DNA from: Streptomyces sp. R21
GTDB taxonomy: Bacteria > Actinomycetota > Actinomycetes > Streptomycetales > Streptomycetaceae
NCBI RefSeq assembly: GCF_041051975.1
Contig: NZ_CP163435.1
Location: 3,720,001 to 3,784,000, forward strand
DNA length: 64,000 bases
Reading direction: 5' to 3'
Shown: positions 8,844-17,021 of the stretch, piece after piece
Numbering within the stretch: position 1 is the first letter of the stretch
Layout: every line of letters starts with the position of its first letter
Translations under genes and position numbers: made by a program
The notes under the pieces: generated by a model
Database searches by the model: none
Seen by the model: the letters and a program-made list of their open reading frames with translations, nothing else
Told to the model about the DNA's origin: nothing

Positions 8844-9590
8844 CTACGCCTTCCGCGCCGCCCGCATCGCCGCCCCCACGATCCCCGCGTTGTTCTGCAG
8901 CTGGGCCGGGACGATCTCCGCCTTGATGCCCTCGATCAGCGGCAGGAACTTCTGGGACTTGCGGCTGACGCCGCCGCCGATGATGAAGAGCTCCGGGGAG
9001 AAGAGCATCTCGACGTGGGCGAGATACTTCGTGACGCGGCGCGCCCAGTGCTCCCAGGTCAGCTCGTGGTCGTCCTTGGCCTTGGTGGAGGCACGGGTCT
9101 CCGCGTCGTGGCCGTGCAGCTCCAGGTGGCCCAGCTCCGTGTTGGGGACCAGCTCGCCGTCGAGGAAGAGGGCGCTGCCGATGCCCGTGCCGAAGGTGAG
9201 CAGCAGGACCGTGCCCTTGCGGCCCTGGCCGGCGCCGAACTGCATCTCGGCCACGCCCGCCGCGTCCGCGTCGTTGAGCACCGTCACCGGGAGCCCGCCG
9301 AGCCGCTCGCTCAGCAGGGCACGCGCGTCGGTGTCGATCCAGCCCTTGTCGACGTTGGCGGCCGTACGAATGGTGGAGCCGCCGGTGACCACTCCGGGGA
9401 ACGTGATGCCGACCGGGCCGGCCCAGCCGAAGTGGCCGATGACCTCCTTCACGCCGTCGGCCACCGCGTCCGGGGTCGCCGGGTGCGGAGTGAGCACCTT
9501 GAAGCGCTCCTCCGCCAGGTCGCCGCGGTCCAGGTCCACAGGGGCGCCCTTGATCCCGGATCCGCCGATGTCCACACCGAAGATCTGCAT
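8844..9590 (-). CDS. ppgK: Polyphosphate glucokinase (ROK family)
   Basis: 248 residues, the normal size for actinobacterial PpgK. The N-terminal phosphate loop is DIGGSGIKGAPVDL; the ROK catalytic region is VLNDADAAGVAEM, with the catalytic Asp in NDAD; the second nucleotide loop is LTFGTGIGSALFLDG. The enzyme phosphorylates glucose to glucose-6-phosphate using polyphosphate, or ATP less efficiently, and in Streptomyces supplies much of the glucose-kinase capacity outside PTS transport. It lies between DUF6542 (tail-to-tail) and ispH (same strand). Confidence 0.93.
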   Translation of the reverse strand: MQIFGVDIGGSGIKGAPVDLDRGDLAEERFKVLTPHPATPDAVADGVKEVIGHFGWAGPVGITFPGVVTGGSTIRTAANVDKGWIDTDARALLSERLGGLPVTVLNDADAAGVAEMQFGAGQGRKGTVLLLTFGTGIGSALFLDGELVPNTELGHLELHGHDAETRASTKAKDDHELTWEHWARRVTKYLAHVEMLFSPELFIIGGGVSRKSQKFLPLIEGIKAEIVPAQLQNNAGIVGAAMRAARKA

Positions 9591-9619
9591 GGCTCCACGT
9601 TACGACGTGGGACTGACGG

Positions 9620-10627
9620 TCACGCTCCGGAGGGTGCCGCCCCCGTGCGCTCGGCCACCAGGGCCGCCGCCTCCGCGCGCAGGTCGCGGCGGAGTTCCTT
9701 GGGCAGCGAGAAGGTGATGGACTCCTCGGCCGTCTTCACCGTCTCGACGTCGCCGTAACCGCGCTCGGCCAGCCATTCCAGTACGCCGTCGACGAGGACG
9801 TCCGGGACGGAGGCGCCGGAGGTCAGGCCGACCGTGGTGACGCCCTCCAGCCAGGCCTCGTCGATCTCGGCCGCGAAGTCCACCAGGTGGGCGGCGGGGG
9901 CGCCCGCGTCCAGGGCGACCTCGACCATGCGGATCGAGTTCGAGGAGTTCTTGGAGCCGACCACGATGACCAGCTCGGCGTCCTCGGCGAGCTTCTTCAC
10001 GGCGACCTGGCGGTTCTGCGTGGCGTAGCAGATGTCGTCGCTGGGCGGGGAGATGAGCTGGGGGAACTTCTCCTTCAGGGCGTCGACCGTCTCCATGGTC
10101 TCGTCGACCGACAGCGTGGTCTGGGAGAGCCAGACGACCTTGGAGGGGTCGCGGACCTCGACCTTGGCGACGTCCTCGGGGCCGTCGACCAGCGTGATGT
10201 GGTCGGGTGCCTCGCCGGAGGTGCCGATGACCTCCTCGTGGCCTTCGTGGCCGATGAGCAGGATGTCGAAGTCCTCGTTCGCGAAGCGGACGGCTTCCTT
10301 GTGGACCTTGGTGACCAGCGGGCAGGTCGCGTCGATGGTGGCGAGCTTCCCGGCGGCGGCCTCGTCGTGGACGACGGGCGCGACGCCGTGCGCCGAGAAC
10401 ATCACGATGGACCCCTCGGGGACCTCCTCCGTCCGCTCGACGAAGATGGCGCCCTTCTTCTCCAGGGTCTGCACGACGTACTTGTTGTGGACGATCTCGT
10501 GGCGGACATAGATCGGGGCCCCGTACTGCTCCAGGGCTTTCTCGACGGCGATCACGGCGCGGTCCACACCCGCGCAGTAGCCACGGGGGGCGGCGAGCAG
10601 GACACGGCGGCCAGGCGAAGCAGTCAT
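9620..10627 (-). CDS. ispH: 4-hydroxy-3-methylbut-2-enyl diphosphate reductase
   Basis: 335 residues from ATG 10627 (an in-frame ATG at 10636 adds three residues). IspH/LytB performs the last step of the MEP isoprenoid pathway, making IPP and DMAPP with a 4Fe-4S cluster. The three cluster cysteines are visible in PRGYCAGVDRA, IDATCPLVTKVH and DDICYATQNRQ. The substrate-binding glutamate lies in the conserved CPLVTKVH...GHEGHEE region. The short distance from a plausible -10 to ATG 10627 suggests a leaderless message, which supports this start over 10636. Confidence 0.95.
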   Translation of the reverse strand: MTASPGRRVLLAAPRGYCAGVDRAVIAVEKALEQYGAPIYVRHEIVHNKYVVQTLEKKGAIFVERTEEVPEGSIVMFSAHGVAPVVHDEAAAGKLATIDATCPLVTKVHKEAVRFANEDFDILLIGHEGHEEVIGTSGEAPDHITLVDGPEDVAKVEVRDPSKVVWLSQTTLSVDETMETVDALKEKFPQLISPPSDDICYATQNRQVAVKKLAEDAELVIVVGSKNSSNSIRMVEVALDAGAPAAHLVDFAAEIDEAWLEGVTTVGLTSGASVPDVLVDGVLEWLAERGYGDVETVKTAEESITFSLPKELRRDLRAEAAALVAERTGAAPSGA

Positions 10628-10634
10628 GCGATCC

Positions 10635-10662
10635 ATCGTAAGGCCGCGCCCGGCGGGTCAAA
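10635..10662 (-). promoter_or_regulatory. Promoter of ispH (leaderless type)
   Basis: On the minus strand TTTGAC (10657-10662) is followed after 16 nt by TACGAT (10635-10640), which lies 7 nt before the ATG at 10627. No ribosome-binding site is present. Confidence 0.55.
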
Positions 10663-10754
10663 GATCACCTCCTCGGGAGAGAGCGGGAAGACTGGGCAGG
10701 AGCGGGGAGGGATGGGGAGAGGTGGGGCCAGGGACGACGCGCGGGAGGCCATGG

Positions 10755-12140
10755 ATGTCCGAGACGGAGACCGCCACCGGTACGGCAGACGAGTCCGGGG
10801 CGGAACGCGGACTGCGGCGCAGCCTCGGCTTCCGGGACCTGGTCGTCTACGGGCTGCTGTTCATCGCGCCGATGGCGCCGGTCGGCGTTTTCGGGACGCT
10901 GGACGCCAAGTCGCACGGGGCGGTGGCGCTGGTCTACGTCGTCGCCACGGTGGCCATGGCGTTCACCGCATTCAGCTACGCGCAGATGGTCCGTGTGGTC
11001 CCGCAGGCCGGCTCGGTGTTCGCCTACGCGCGCGTGGCGCTCGGCAGGGAGGCCGGATTCGTCGCCGGATGGATGGCGATGCTCGACTACCTCCTCATCC
11101 CGGCGGTGGCGTACCTCTTCTCCGGGATCGCGATGAACTCCCTGGTCCCGGGCGTCTCGCGGTGGGTGTGGACGGCGCTCGCGGTGGTCGTCACGACGGT
11201 GCTGAACCTGTGGGGCGTGCGGATGGCCGCTCGGGTGGGCTTCCTGGTGCTCGCGATGGAGATCGTCGTCCTGGTGGTCTTCGTCGTGTCGGCGGTCGTG
11301 GTGCTCGCGCGCGACGGGGCCGAGCGCGGCTGGCTGTCGCCCCTGTCGGGGGACGGCTCGCAGGGGGCGTTCGCCCTGTCGGCGGTCATCGCCGCGGTCT
11401 CGGTCGCCGTGCTGTCGTATCTGGGCTTCGACGCGATCGCCTCGTTCGCGGAGGAGGTCACCGGCGGCTCGGAGAAGGTGGCGCGGGCGGTGCTGTTCTG
11501 CCTGGCGCTGGCCGGTGTGCTGTTCGTGGCCCAGACGTATCTGATCGCCCTTCTGGAGCCGCTGTCGTCGGCGCGGCTCGCCGCCGAGCCGGTCAGGCAG
11601 GGGTCGGCGTTCTACGACGCGGTGGACACCTCCGTCGGCGGCTGGCTGCACGATCTGGTGGCCGTCAGCAAGGCGATCGGCGCGGCCTTCGCGGCGCTCG
11701 CCGGACAGGCCGCGGCCGGGCGCCTCGTCTTCGCGATGGCCCGCGACCGGCGGCTGCCGCGTGCGCTGTCGAGGACCGACTCCGGGGTGCCGCGGGCCGC
11801 GCTGCTGACGGCGGCGGTGATCACGCTGGTCGCCGCGGTGTGGGCGGCGCGGCGCGACGACGGCATGGACCACCTGGTGTCGGTGGTCGACATCGGCGCG
11901 CTGACGGCCTTCACGCTGCTGCACGCGAGCGTGGTGGGGTGGTTCGCCGTACGGCGCCGGGGTGGGCCGGTGGTGTGGTGGCGGCACGTCCTCGTCCCGG
12001 TCCTCGGCGCCGCGATCACCGTCGCCGTGATCGTGGAGGCCTCGGGCACGGCCCAGGTGGTGGGCGCGATCTGGTTCGCGGTGGGGGTGGGGGTGCTGGT
12101 TGTCCAGCGGGGGCGACCGGCACCCCCCGTCTCGGCCTGA
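10755..12140 (+). CDS. APC-superfamily amino acid/polyamine permease
   Basis: 461 residues, about 12 transmembrane segments. The N-terminal motif LGFRDLVVYGLLFIAPMAP is typical of APC carriers, and the conserved segment SYLGFDAIASFAEEVTGGS is the signature of the family's central substrate region. I chose ATG 10755 because GGGAGG lies 5 nt upstream; a frame reaching 10626 is non-native. The last codons lie inside a palindromic repeat. It imports an amino acid, amine or similar compound with cation symport (family knowledge); the substrate is not predictable. Confidence 0.85.
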   Translation: MSETETATGTADESGAERGLRRSLGFRDLVVYGLLFIAPMAPVGVFGTLDAKSHGAVALVYVVATVAMAFTAFSYAQMVRVVPQAGSVFAYARVALGREAGFVAGWMAMLDYLLIPAVAYLFSGIAMNSLVPGVSRWVWTALAVVVTTVLNLWGVRMAARVGFLVLAMEIVVLVVFVVSAVVVLARDGAERGWLSPLSGDGSQGAFALSAVIAAVSVAVLSYLGFDAIASFAEEVTGGSEKVARAVLFCLALAGVLFVAQTYLIALLEPLSSARLAAEPVRQGSAFYDAVDTSVGGWLHDLVAVSKAIGAAFAALAGQAAAGRLVFAMARDRRLPRALSRTDSGVPRAALLTAAVITLVAAVWAARRDDGMDHLVSVVDIGALTAFTLLHASVVGWFAVRRRGGPVVWWRHVLVPVLGAAITVAVIVEASGTAQVVGAIWFAVGVGVLVVQRGRPAPPVSA

Positions 12141-12177
12141 ACGGCCTCGTCCTCGAACTCCCCCGACGGGCCGAGAC
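12129..12177. repeat. Palindromic Streptomyces repeat at the permease stop codon, possible terminator
   Basis: GTCTCGGCC (12129-12137) pairs with GGCCGAGAC (12169-12177). The loop carries GGCCTGAACGGCCTCGTCC, which recurs at 28,486-28,504. The permease stop TGA is part of the repeat. It probably acts as terminator as well as being a repeat copy. Confidence 0.6.
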
Positions 12178-12200
12178 CCCCTCCTGTCGGTGGCGGCCAC

Positions 12201-12206
12201 TACGCT
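12201..12206 (+). promoter_or_regulatory. -10 element (TACGCT) of a likely leaderless promoter for xseA
   Basis: TACGCT lies 6 nt before the xseA ATG, without a Shine-Dalgarno site. The -35 is not clear. Confidence 0.45.
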
Positions 12207-12212
12207 CGGCGC

Positions 12213-13421
12213 ATGGCTCTCAACACGTCCGCGGACGCCCCGCTGCCCGTCGGTGAGGTGTCGCGGCTCATCGGGGGATGGATCGACCGGCTCGGCGCGG
12301 TGTGGGTCGAGGGGCAGATCACCCAGTTGTCACGGCGTCCGGGCGCGGGCGTCGTGTTCCTGACGCTGCGCGACCCGTCGTACGACATCTCCGTGAGCGT
12401 GACCTGCTACCGGCAGGTGTTCGACGCGGTGGCCGACGTGGTGAGCGAGGGCGCCCGGGTCGTCGTCCTCGCGAAGCCGGAGTGGTATGCGCCGCGGGGG
12501 CAGCTGTCACTGCGGGCCGCCGAGATAAAGCCGGTGGGTGTGGGTGAACTGCTCGCCCGGCTGGAGCAGTTGAAGAAGTCGCTGGCCGCCGAGGGACTGT
12601 TCGCGCCCGAGCGCAAGAAGCCGCTGCCCTTCCTGCCGCAGCTCATCGGGCTGGTCTGCGGGCGCGCGTCCGCGGCCGAGCGGGACGTGCTGGAGAACGC
12701 CCGGCACCGCTGGCCCGCAGTCCGCTTCGAGGTGCGCAACGTCGCCGTGCAGGGTGTGCACGCGGTGCCGCAGGTCGTGCAGGCGGTGAAGGAGCTGGAC
12801 GCGCTCGACGAGGTCGACGTGATCGTCGTCGCGCGCGGCGGCGGCAGCGTGGAGGACCTGCTGCCGTTCTCCGACGAGCAGCTCGTCCGGGCCGTGGCGG
12901 CGTGCCGTACGCCCGTCGTGTCGGCCATCGGGCACGAGCCCGACAACCCGCTGCTCGACCATGTGGCGGACCTGCGGGCGTCCACGCCGACCGACGCCGC
13001 CAAGAAGGTCGTGCCGGACGTCGGCGAGGAGTTCGAGCGGGTGCGGTTCCTGCGGGACCGGGCGCGGCGGAGCGTCGGGGCCTTCATCGACCGCGAGGAG
13101 CGCGGTCTCGCGCACGCGCTGGCCCGCCCCTCGATAGAGGATCCGCACCGGATGGTCGACGAGCGCGCGGACCATGTCGCGTCCCTCCTGGGCCGCGGTC
13201 GGCGCACCCTCGGGCACCTGCTCGACCGCGCCGACTCCGAGCTGACGCACACCCACGCGCGCGTGGTGGCCCTCTCTCCCGCGGCGACCCTCCAGCGGGG
13301 TTACGCGGTGCTCCAGAAGGCCGACGGTCACGTGGTCCGGGATCCGGCCGAGGTGGCACCGGACGAGCCGCTCAGGGCGCGGGTCGCCGAGGGTGAATTC
13401 ACTGTACGAGCAGATGCATAG
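12213..13421 (+). CDS. xseA: Exodeoxyribonuclease VII large subunit
   Basis: 402 residues. The N-terminal OB-fold (about 10-110, WVEGQITQLSRRPGAGVVFL) binds single-stranded DNA. The catalytic domain contains LIGLVCGRASAAERDV and the conserved VDVIVVARGGGSVEDLLPFSDE and VSAIGHEPDNPLLDHVADLRASTPTDAA. A coiled-coil region spans about 270-360. With XseB it degrades single-stranded DNA in both directions to short oligonucleotides during recombination and repair. xseB follows after 9 bp in the same operon. GHEPDNPL replaces the GHETDFTL seen in E. coli, as is usual in actinomycetes. Confidence 0.95.
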   Translation: MALNTSADAPLPVGEVSRLIGGWIDRLGAVWVEGQITQLSRRPGAGVVFLTLRDPSYDISVSVTCYRQVFDAVADVVSEGARVVVLAKPEWYAPRGQLSLRAAEIKPVGVGELLARLEQLKKSLAAEGLFAPERKKPLPFLPQLIGLVCGRASAAERDVLENARHRWPAVRFEVRNVAVQGVHAVPQVVQAVKELDALDEVDVIVVARGGGSVEDLLPFSDEQLVRAVAACRTPVVSAIGHEPDNPLLDHVADLRASTPTDAAKKVVPDVGEEFERVRFLRDRARRSVGAFIDREERGLAHALARPSIEDPHRMVDERADHVASLLGRGRRTLGHLLDRADSELTHTHARVVALSPAATLQRGYAVLQKADGHVVRDPAEVAPDEPLRARVAEGEFTVRADA

Positions 13422-13430
13422 GGTGGGCGG

Positions 13431-13664
13431 ATGACCAGCAAGGTGGACGAGGCGCTCGGGTACGAGCAGGCGCGGGACGAGCTGATCGAGGTCGTACGCC
13501 GGCTGGAGGCGGGCGGCACGACCCTCGAGGAGTCCCTCGCCCTCTGGGAGCGCGGCGAGGAACTGGCGAAGGTGTGCCGTCGCTGGCTGGAGGGCGCGCG
13601 GGCGCGGCTCGACGCGGCGCTGGCGGAGGAGGAGCCGGAGGGCGAGGAGGACGACTCCGAGTAG
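13431..13664 (+). CDS. xseB: Exodeoxyribonuclease VII small subunit
   Basis: 77 residues, normal for XseB. The family helix-turn-helix reads YEQARDELIEVVRRLEAGG, then TLEESLALWERGEELAKVC, followed by an acidic tail (EEEPEGEEDDSE). Several XseB protomers wrap the coiled coil of one XseA. It starts 9 bp after xseA and is probably translationally coupled. Confidence 0.95.
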   Translation: MTSKVDEALGYEQARDELIEVVRRLEAGGTTLEESLALWERGEELAKVCRRWLEGARARLDAALAEEEPEGEEDDSE

Positions 13665-13700
13665 TTCCGAGCGGCCCTCGGAGCCGCCGCCGTCGACGCG

Positions 13701-13722
13701 AAGGGGCCCTGCGGGGCCTCTT
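13701..13722 (+). terminator. Terminator of xseA-xseB
   Basis: AAGGGGCC (13701-13708) pairs with GGCCTCTT (13715-13722) with one G-U pair and a 6-nt loop, 36 nt after the xseB stop. The right arm runs into the first unit of the tandem repeat. Confidence 0.6.
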
Positions 13723-13818
13723 TCGCCATTCCTGGGTCCCTGACGTTTCGCCGTTCCTCGGTCCCTGACGTTTCGCCGTCGCTGGGTCTGTGAATTTCGC
13801 CGTCCCCGGGTCTGTGAA
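13721..13818. repeat. Four tandem 24-25 bp repeats
   Basis: Units at 13721-13745 and 13746-13770 (25 bp) and at 13771-13794 and 13795-13818 (24 bp). All begin TTTCGCC, continue with a variable TCSCTGGG-like core and end GTCTGTGAA or GTCCCTGACG. They lie between the xseB terminator and the nitroreductase gene, 110 bp before its start codon. Two unit subtypes (1-2 and 3-4) indicate stepwise duplication. Confidence 0.8.
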
Positions 13819-13927
13819 GCGGATCACCATCGGCCGCTTTTGGTTGAAGGTTAAACCTCATTCACGTACTGTCGTCGTTGTCAGCCGATCCCCCCGGATC
13901 CGACGCACATCCCGAGAAGGTTGTTTC

Positions 13928-14518
13928 ATGTCTCTCGTTCTTGACCCCGCCGCCCAGGACCTGCTCTTCCGCGAGGCCCGCACCGCGAACACGTTCACCG
14001 ACGAGCCGGTGACCGAGGAGCAGGTGCAGGCGATCTACGACCTGGTCAAGTACGGCCCGACGGCCTTCAACCAGTCCCCGCTGCGCATCACCCTGGTCCG
14101 CTCGGCCGAGGCCCGCGAGCGCCTGGTCCAGCACATGGCCGAGGGCAACCAGCCGAAGACGGCCACCGCCCCGCTGGTCGCGATCCTCTCCGCGGACAAC
14201 GAGTTCCACGAGGAGCTCCCGGCGCTCTTCCCGCACTTCCCGCAGGCCAAGGACATGTTCTTCGCCGAGCGCCCGGCCCGTGAGGGTGCCGCCGCCCTGA
14301 ACGCCGCGCTCCAGGCCGCGTACTTCATCATCGGCGTCCGCGCCGCCGGCCTCGCCGCCGGCCCGATGACCGGCCTCGACTTCGCCGGCGTCCAGAAGGA
14401 GTTCCTGGACGGCGACCACACCCCGCTGATGGTCATCAACATCGGCAAGCCGGGCGAGGACGCCTGGTTCCCGCGCTCCCCGCGCCTGGACTTCGACCAG
14501 GTCGTCACCACGGTCTGA
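13928..14518 (+). CDS. Nitroreductase-family protein (malonic semialdehyde reductase RutE-like)
   Basis: 196 residues, FMN-dependent nitroreductase fold. Typical features are the N-terminal EARTANTFTDEPVTEEQVQ helix region, the FMN/substrate loop YGPTAFNQSPLRI, and the C-terminal AAGLAAGPMTGLDFAGVQKEF. This matches the RutE/HadB-like subfamily that reduces malonic semialdehyde or 3-oxo acids with NAD(P)H. No other rut pyrimidine-degradation genes are nearby, so the physiological substrate is open. AGAAGG lies before the ATG, and the gene ends at a strong bidirectional terminator. Confidence 0.85.
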   Translation: MSLVLDPAAQDLLFREARTANTFTDEPVTEEQVQAIYDLVKYGPTAFNQSPLRITLVRSAEARERLVQHMAEGNQPKTATAPLVAILSADNEFHEELPALFPHFPQAKDMFFAERPAREGAAALNAALQAAYFIIGVRAAGLAAGPMTGLDFAGVQKEFLDGDHTPLMVINIGKPGEDAWFPRSPRLDFDQVVTTV

Positions 14519-14535
14519 GTCACCCGCCTACACGC

Positions 14536-14576
14536 ACGAGGAGGGCCCCCGGCATCGCGCCGGGGGCCCTCCTCGT
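14536..14576. terminator. Bidirectional terminator, 18-bp perfect stem
   Basis: Arms 14536-14553 and 14559-14576 are perfectly complementary, with loop ATCGC. It is followed by CTTT on the plus strand and separates the convergent nitroreductase and DUF4245 genes. Confidence 0.9.
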
Positions 14577-14598
14577 CTTTACGGGCGTGCGCGAGGTG

Positions 14599-15135
14599 TC
14601 ACGTCGTCTTCGTGGACTCCGCCTTCAGCGACTGCGCCATCTTCGCCAGCTGCGCGAACGAGCCCGTGCCCGCCACCACCGTGGTCGAGCCCTTGGCCTT
14701 CAGGACGAGGGCGTCGTACCGGCCGCCCTCGTAGCGCTGCCACGTCCGGTCGCCGATCCGCTCGGTGGCCTTCGTCTCCCTGGCGCCCCCGCTGGCCGTG
14801 TCGATGAACACGGCCGGCTTCTGCGTGGACTGCTCTATCGCGACGTACTCGCCGTCGGGAGCATGGAAGCCCAGGTGCCACGCGTCGAACGCGGAGCCGT
14901 CATACCGCACCGAGGTCGCCTTCCACGTCTTGGGCAGGCCCTCGGGTGCCGCCACGGGATAGGGAGCCGCGCGGCGCGCCGTGAGCAGTTCGACGCGGTA
15001 GTCGACACGCTTGACGTCGGGCGTCCCGCCCTCACCGTGCGGAATGAAGAGGTAGATGACGCTCGCCATGAGCGTGATCACGCCCAGGGAGAGAATCATG
15101 TTCCGGACGCTCTGCTTGCCTTTCGTACCTGCCAC
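14599..15135 (-). CDS. DUF4245 membrane-anchored protein
   Basis: 178 residues, GTG start. A short basic N-terminus precedes one transmembrane segment (about 12-31, MILSLGVITLMASVIYLFIP). The rest is predicted extracellular: VDYRVELLTARRAAPYPVAAP, GLPKTWKATSVRYDG, and TERIGDRTWQRYEGG...LVLKAKGSTTVVAGTGS. This is the DUF4245 pattern, common in actinomycetes next to glpX. No function is known. It is divergent from glpX. Confidence 0.85.
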   Translation of the reverse strand: MAGTKGKQSVRNMILSLGVITLMASVIYLFIPHGEGGTPDVKRVDYRVELLTARRAAPYPVAAPEGLPKTWKATSVRYDGSAFDAWHLGFHAPDGEYVAIEQSTQKPAVFIDTASGGARETKATERIGDRTWQRYEGGRYDALVLKAKGSTTVVAGTGSFAQLAKMAQSLKAESTKTT

Positions 15136-15261
15136 GCCCCTATCGTCGCAGGTGCAGTGGCCCGCTCATCCGTGGGGCCCCCTGCTCATTTTGTCTGCCT
15201 AACGATAGAGTCGGGGCATCACCCTCATCCGGCCGTCGTCGTATCAGAAAGGTGCGTCTCG

Positions 15262-16296
15262 ATGACCGAGCATCATCAGCTGCCGTCCGAACTTGAGGTC
15301 TCCCCCGAGGCCCCCGACCGCAACCTCGCCCTGGAACTCGTCCGCGTCACCGAGGCCGCCGCCATGGCCGCGGGCCGCTGGGTGGGCCGCGGGGACAAGA
15401 ACGGCGCCGACGGCGCCGCCGTACGGGCCATGCGGACCCTCGTCTCCACCGTCTCGATGAACGGCGTCGTCGTCATCGGTGAGGGTGAGAAGGACGAGGC
15501 CCCGATGCTCTTCAACGGAGAGCGCGTCGGTGACGGGACCGGTGCCGAGTGCGACATCGCCGTCGACCCGATCGACGGCACCACGCTCACCGCGAAGGGC
15601 ATGACGAACGCGATCGCCGTGCTCGCGGCCGCCGACCGCGGCACCATGTTCGACCCGTCCGCCGTCTTCTACATGGACAAGCTGGTCACCGGCCCGGAGG
15701 CCGCGGACTTCGTCGACATCAACGCGCCCGTCGCGGTGAACATCCGCAGGGTCGCCAAGGCCAAGAAGTCCTCGCCCGAGGACGTCACGGTCGTCATCCT
15801 CGACCGGCCGCGCCACGAGGGGATCATCAAGGAGATCCGCGAGACCGGCGCCCGTATCAAGCTGATCTCCGACGGCGACGTCGCGGGTTCCATCCTGGCG
15901 CTGCGCGAGGGCACGGGCATCGACCTGCTGCTCGGCATCGGCGGTACGCCCGAGGGCATCATCTCGGCCTGCGCCGTGAAGTGTCTGGGCGGAACCATCC
16001 AGGGCAAGCTGTGGCCCAAGGACGACGCGGAGCGCCAGCACGCGATCGACGCGGGCCACGACCTCGACCGCGTGCTCTACACGGACGACCTGGTCTCCGG
16101 CGAGAACGTGTTCTTCGTCGCGACCGGCATCACGGACGGCGAGCTGCTGCGCGGGGTGCGCTACCGCGCCGAGACCGCCACGACCGACTCGATCGTGATG
16201 CGCTCCAAGTCGGGCACGGTGCGCCAGATCACCTCGGAGCACCGGCTGAGCAAGCTGCGCGCGTACAGCGCGATCGACTTCGACCGCGCCAAGTAG
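15262..16296 (+). CDS. glpX: Class II fructose-1,6-bisphosphatase
   Basis: 344 residues. The metal-binding and catalytic motifs of GlpX are present: GDKNGADGAAV, VVVIGEGEKDEAPML, VDPIDGTTLTAKGM, and GIGGTPEGIISACAVKCLGG. The enzyme hydrolyses fructose-1,6-bisphosphate to fructose-6-phosphate in gluconeogenesis with a divalent metal. AGAAAGG lies upstream of the ATG. The final codons and stop (gccaagtag) are the first of three 15-bp tandem copies. Confidence 0.95.
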   Translation: MTEHHQLPSELEVSPEAPDRNLALELVRVTEAAAMAAGRWVGRGDKNGADGAAVRAMRTLVSTVSMNGVVVIGEGEKDEAPMLFNGERVGDGTGAECDIAVDPIDGTTLTAKGMTNAIAVLAAADRGTMFDPSAVFYMDKLVTGPEAADFVDINAPVAVNIRRVAKAKKSSPEDVTVVILDRPRHEGIIKEIRETGARIKLISDGDVAGSILALREGTGIDLLLGIGGTPEGIISACAVKCLGGTIQGKLWPKDDAERQHAIDAGHDLDRVLYTDDLVSGENVFFVATGITDGELLRGVRYRAETATTDSIVMRSKSGTVRQITSEHRLSKLRAYSAIDFDRAK

Positions 16297-16333
16297 GCAC
16301 GGACCAAGTACGCACGGAACAAGTAGGCACGGT
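16289..16333. repeat. Three tandem 15-bp repeats spanning the glpX stop codon
   Basis: Units CCAAGTAGGCACGGA (16289-16303), CCAAGTACGCACGGA (16304-16318) and ACAAGTAGGCACGGT (16319-16333). The first contains the glpX stop TAG, so extra copies after it add no protein sequence. Confidence 0.8.
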
Positions 16334-16363
16334 CGCGGCCGGGTTCGAGGCCGTGGTCGTACG

Positions 16364-16403
16364 CGAGTGGGGCGCCCCCTGTGCGGAGGGGGCGCCCCAC
16401 TCG
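16364..16403. terminator. Bidirectional terminator between glpX and wblI, 17-bp perfect stem
   Basis: Arms 16364-16380 and 16387-16403 are perfectly complementary around loop GTGCGG. It lies between the convergent glpX and WhiB-family genes. Confidence 0.88.
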
Positions 16404-16411
16404 TGTACGGA

Positions 16412-16789
16412 CTATCCGGCCGCTGCTATCTGGCCGGTGGTGCGGGCGGCCTTCTGCAGCTCCAGGTCGCGGCGGCGCCGACGGGCGAGCACGACGCGGC
16501 GCTCGGCGGCGGTGAGACCGCCCCACACTCCGTACGGCTCGGGTTGCAGCAGCGCGTGTTCGCGGCACTCGACCATCACCGGGCAGCGGGCACAGACCCG
16601 CTTCGCCGCCTCCTCGCGGGAGAGGCGGGCCGCGGTGGGCTCCTTCGAAGGGGCGAAGAACAGGCCGGCCTCGTCGCGTCGGCACACGGCCTCCGTGTGC
16701 CATGGCGCTTCCTGATCCCTGTCCCGCACTGGCGCCCGCTGGGCCGGAACGGCAGCTACCTGCAGGGACTGATGCGGCGGTTGCAGCAC
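16412..16789 (-). CDS. wblI: WhiB-family iron-sulfur transcription factor
   Basis: 125 residues. The four cluster cysteines are Cys36, Cys66, Cys69 and Cys75 (VCRRDEAGLFF; CARCPVMVEC). The beta-turn GVWGG at 87-91 precedes a basic C-terminal tail (ERRVVLARRRRRDLELQK) that binds DNA. Wbl proteins carry a redox/NO-sensitive 4Fe-4S cluster and often act through the primary sigma factor. The symbol rests on resemblance to the S. coelicolor locus, where wblI lies beside glpX. GTG start; no neighbouring partner gene. Confidence 0.85.
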   Translation of the reverse strand: MLQPPHQSLQVAAVPAQRAPVRDRDQEAPWHTEAVCRRDEAGLFFAPSKEPTAARLSREEAAKRVCARCPVMVECREHALLQPEPYGVWGGLTAAERRVVLARRRRRDLELQKAARTTGQIAAAG

Positions 16790-17021
16790 GGTCTACTCCT
16801 GACGACGGCTTAGCGAGCGTGCCGGGCGCGGTGGAATTCCCACAGCGCCCTCCAAGAGACGATGCAGCAAGGCCTACCCGCTGTGCGCGCGCCTATGCAC
16901 TGAGTTCCGAAGAGCGGAGCGACTCATTCGAATCCGGGCCCGTTGGACCGGGCCTGAGGCGGCAGCGCGCACTCCGGTTGTCGCCCGGACATCTTCCCGA
17001 CGCCGTCCGGATTCACAAGCG

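Noticed and set aside
16915..16960. tRNA-like GATTCGAATCC-type motif near 16,930
   Set aside because: TTCGAATCC resembles a T-loop but no acceptor or anticodon arm can be built around it.
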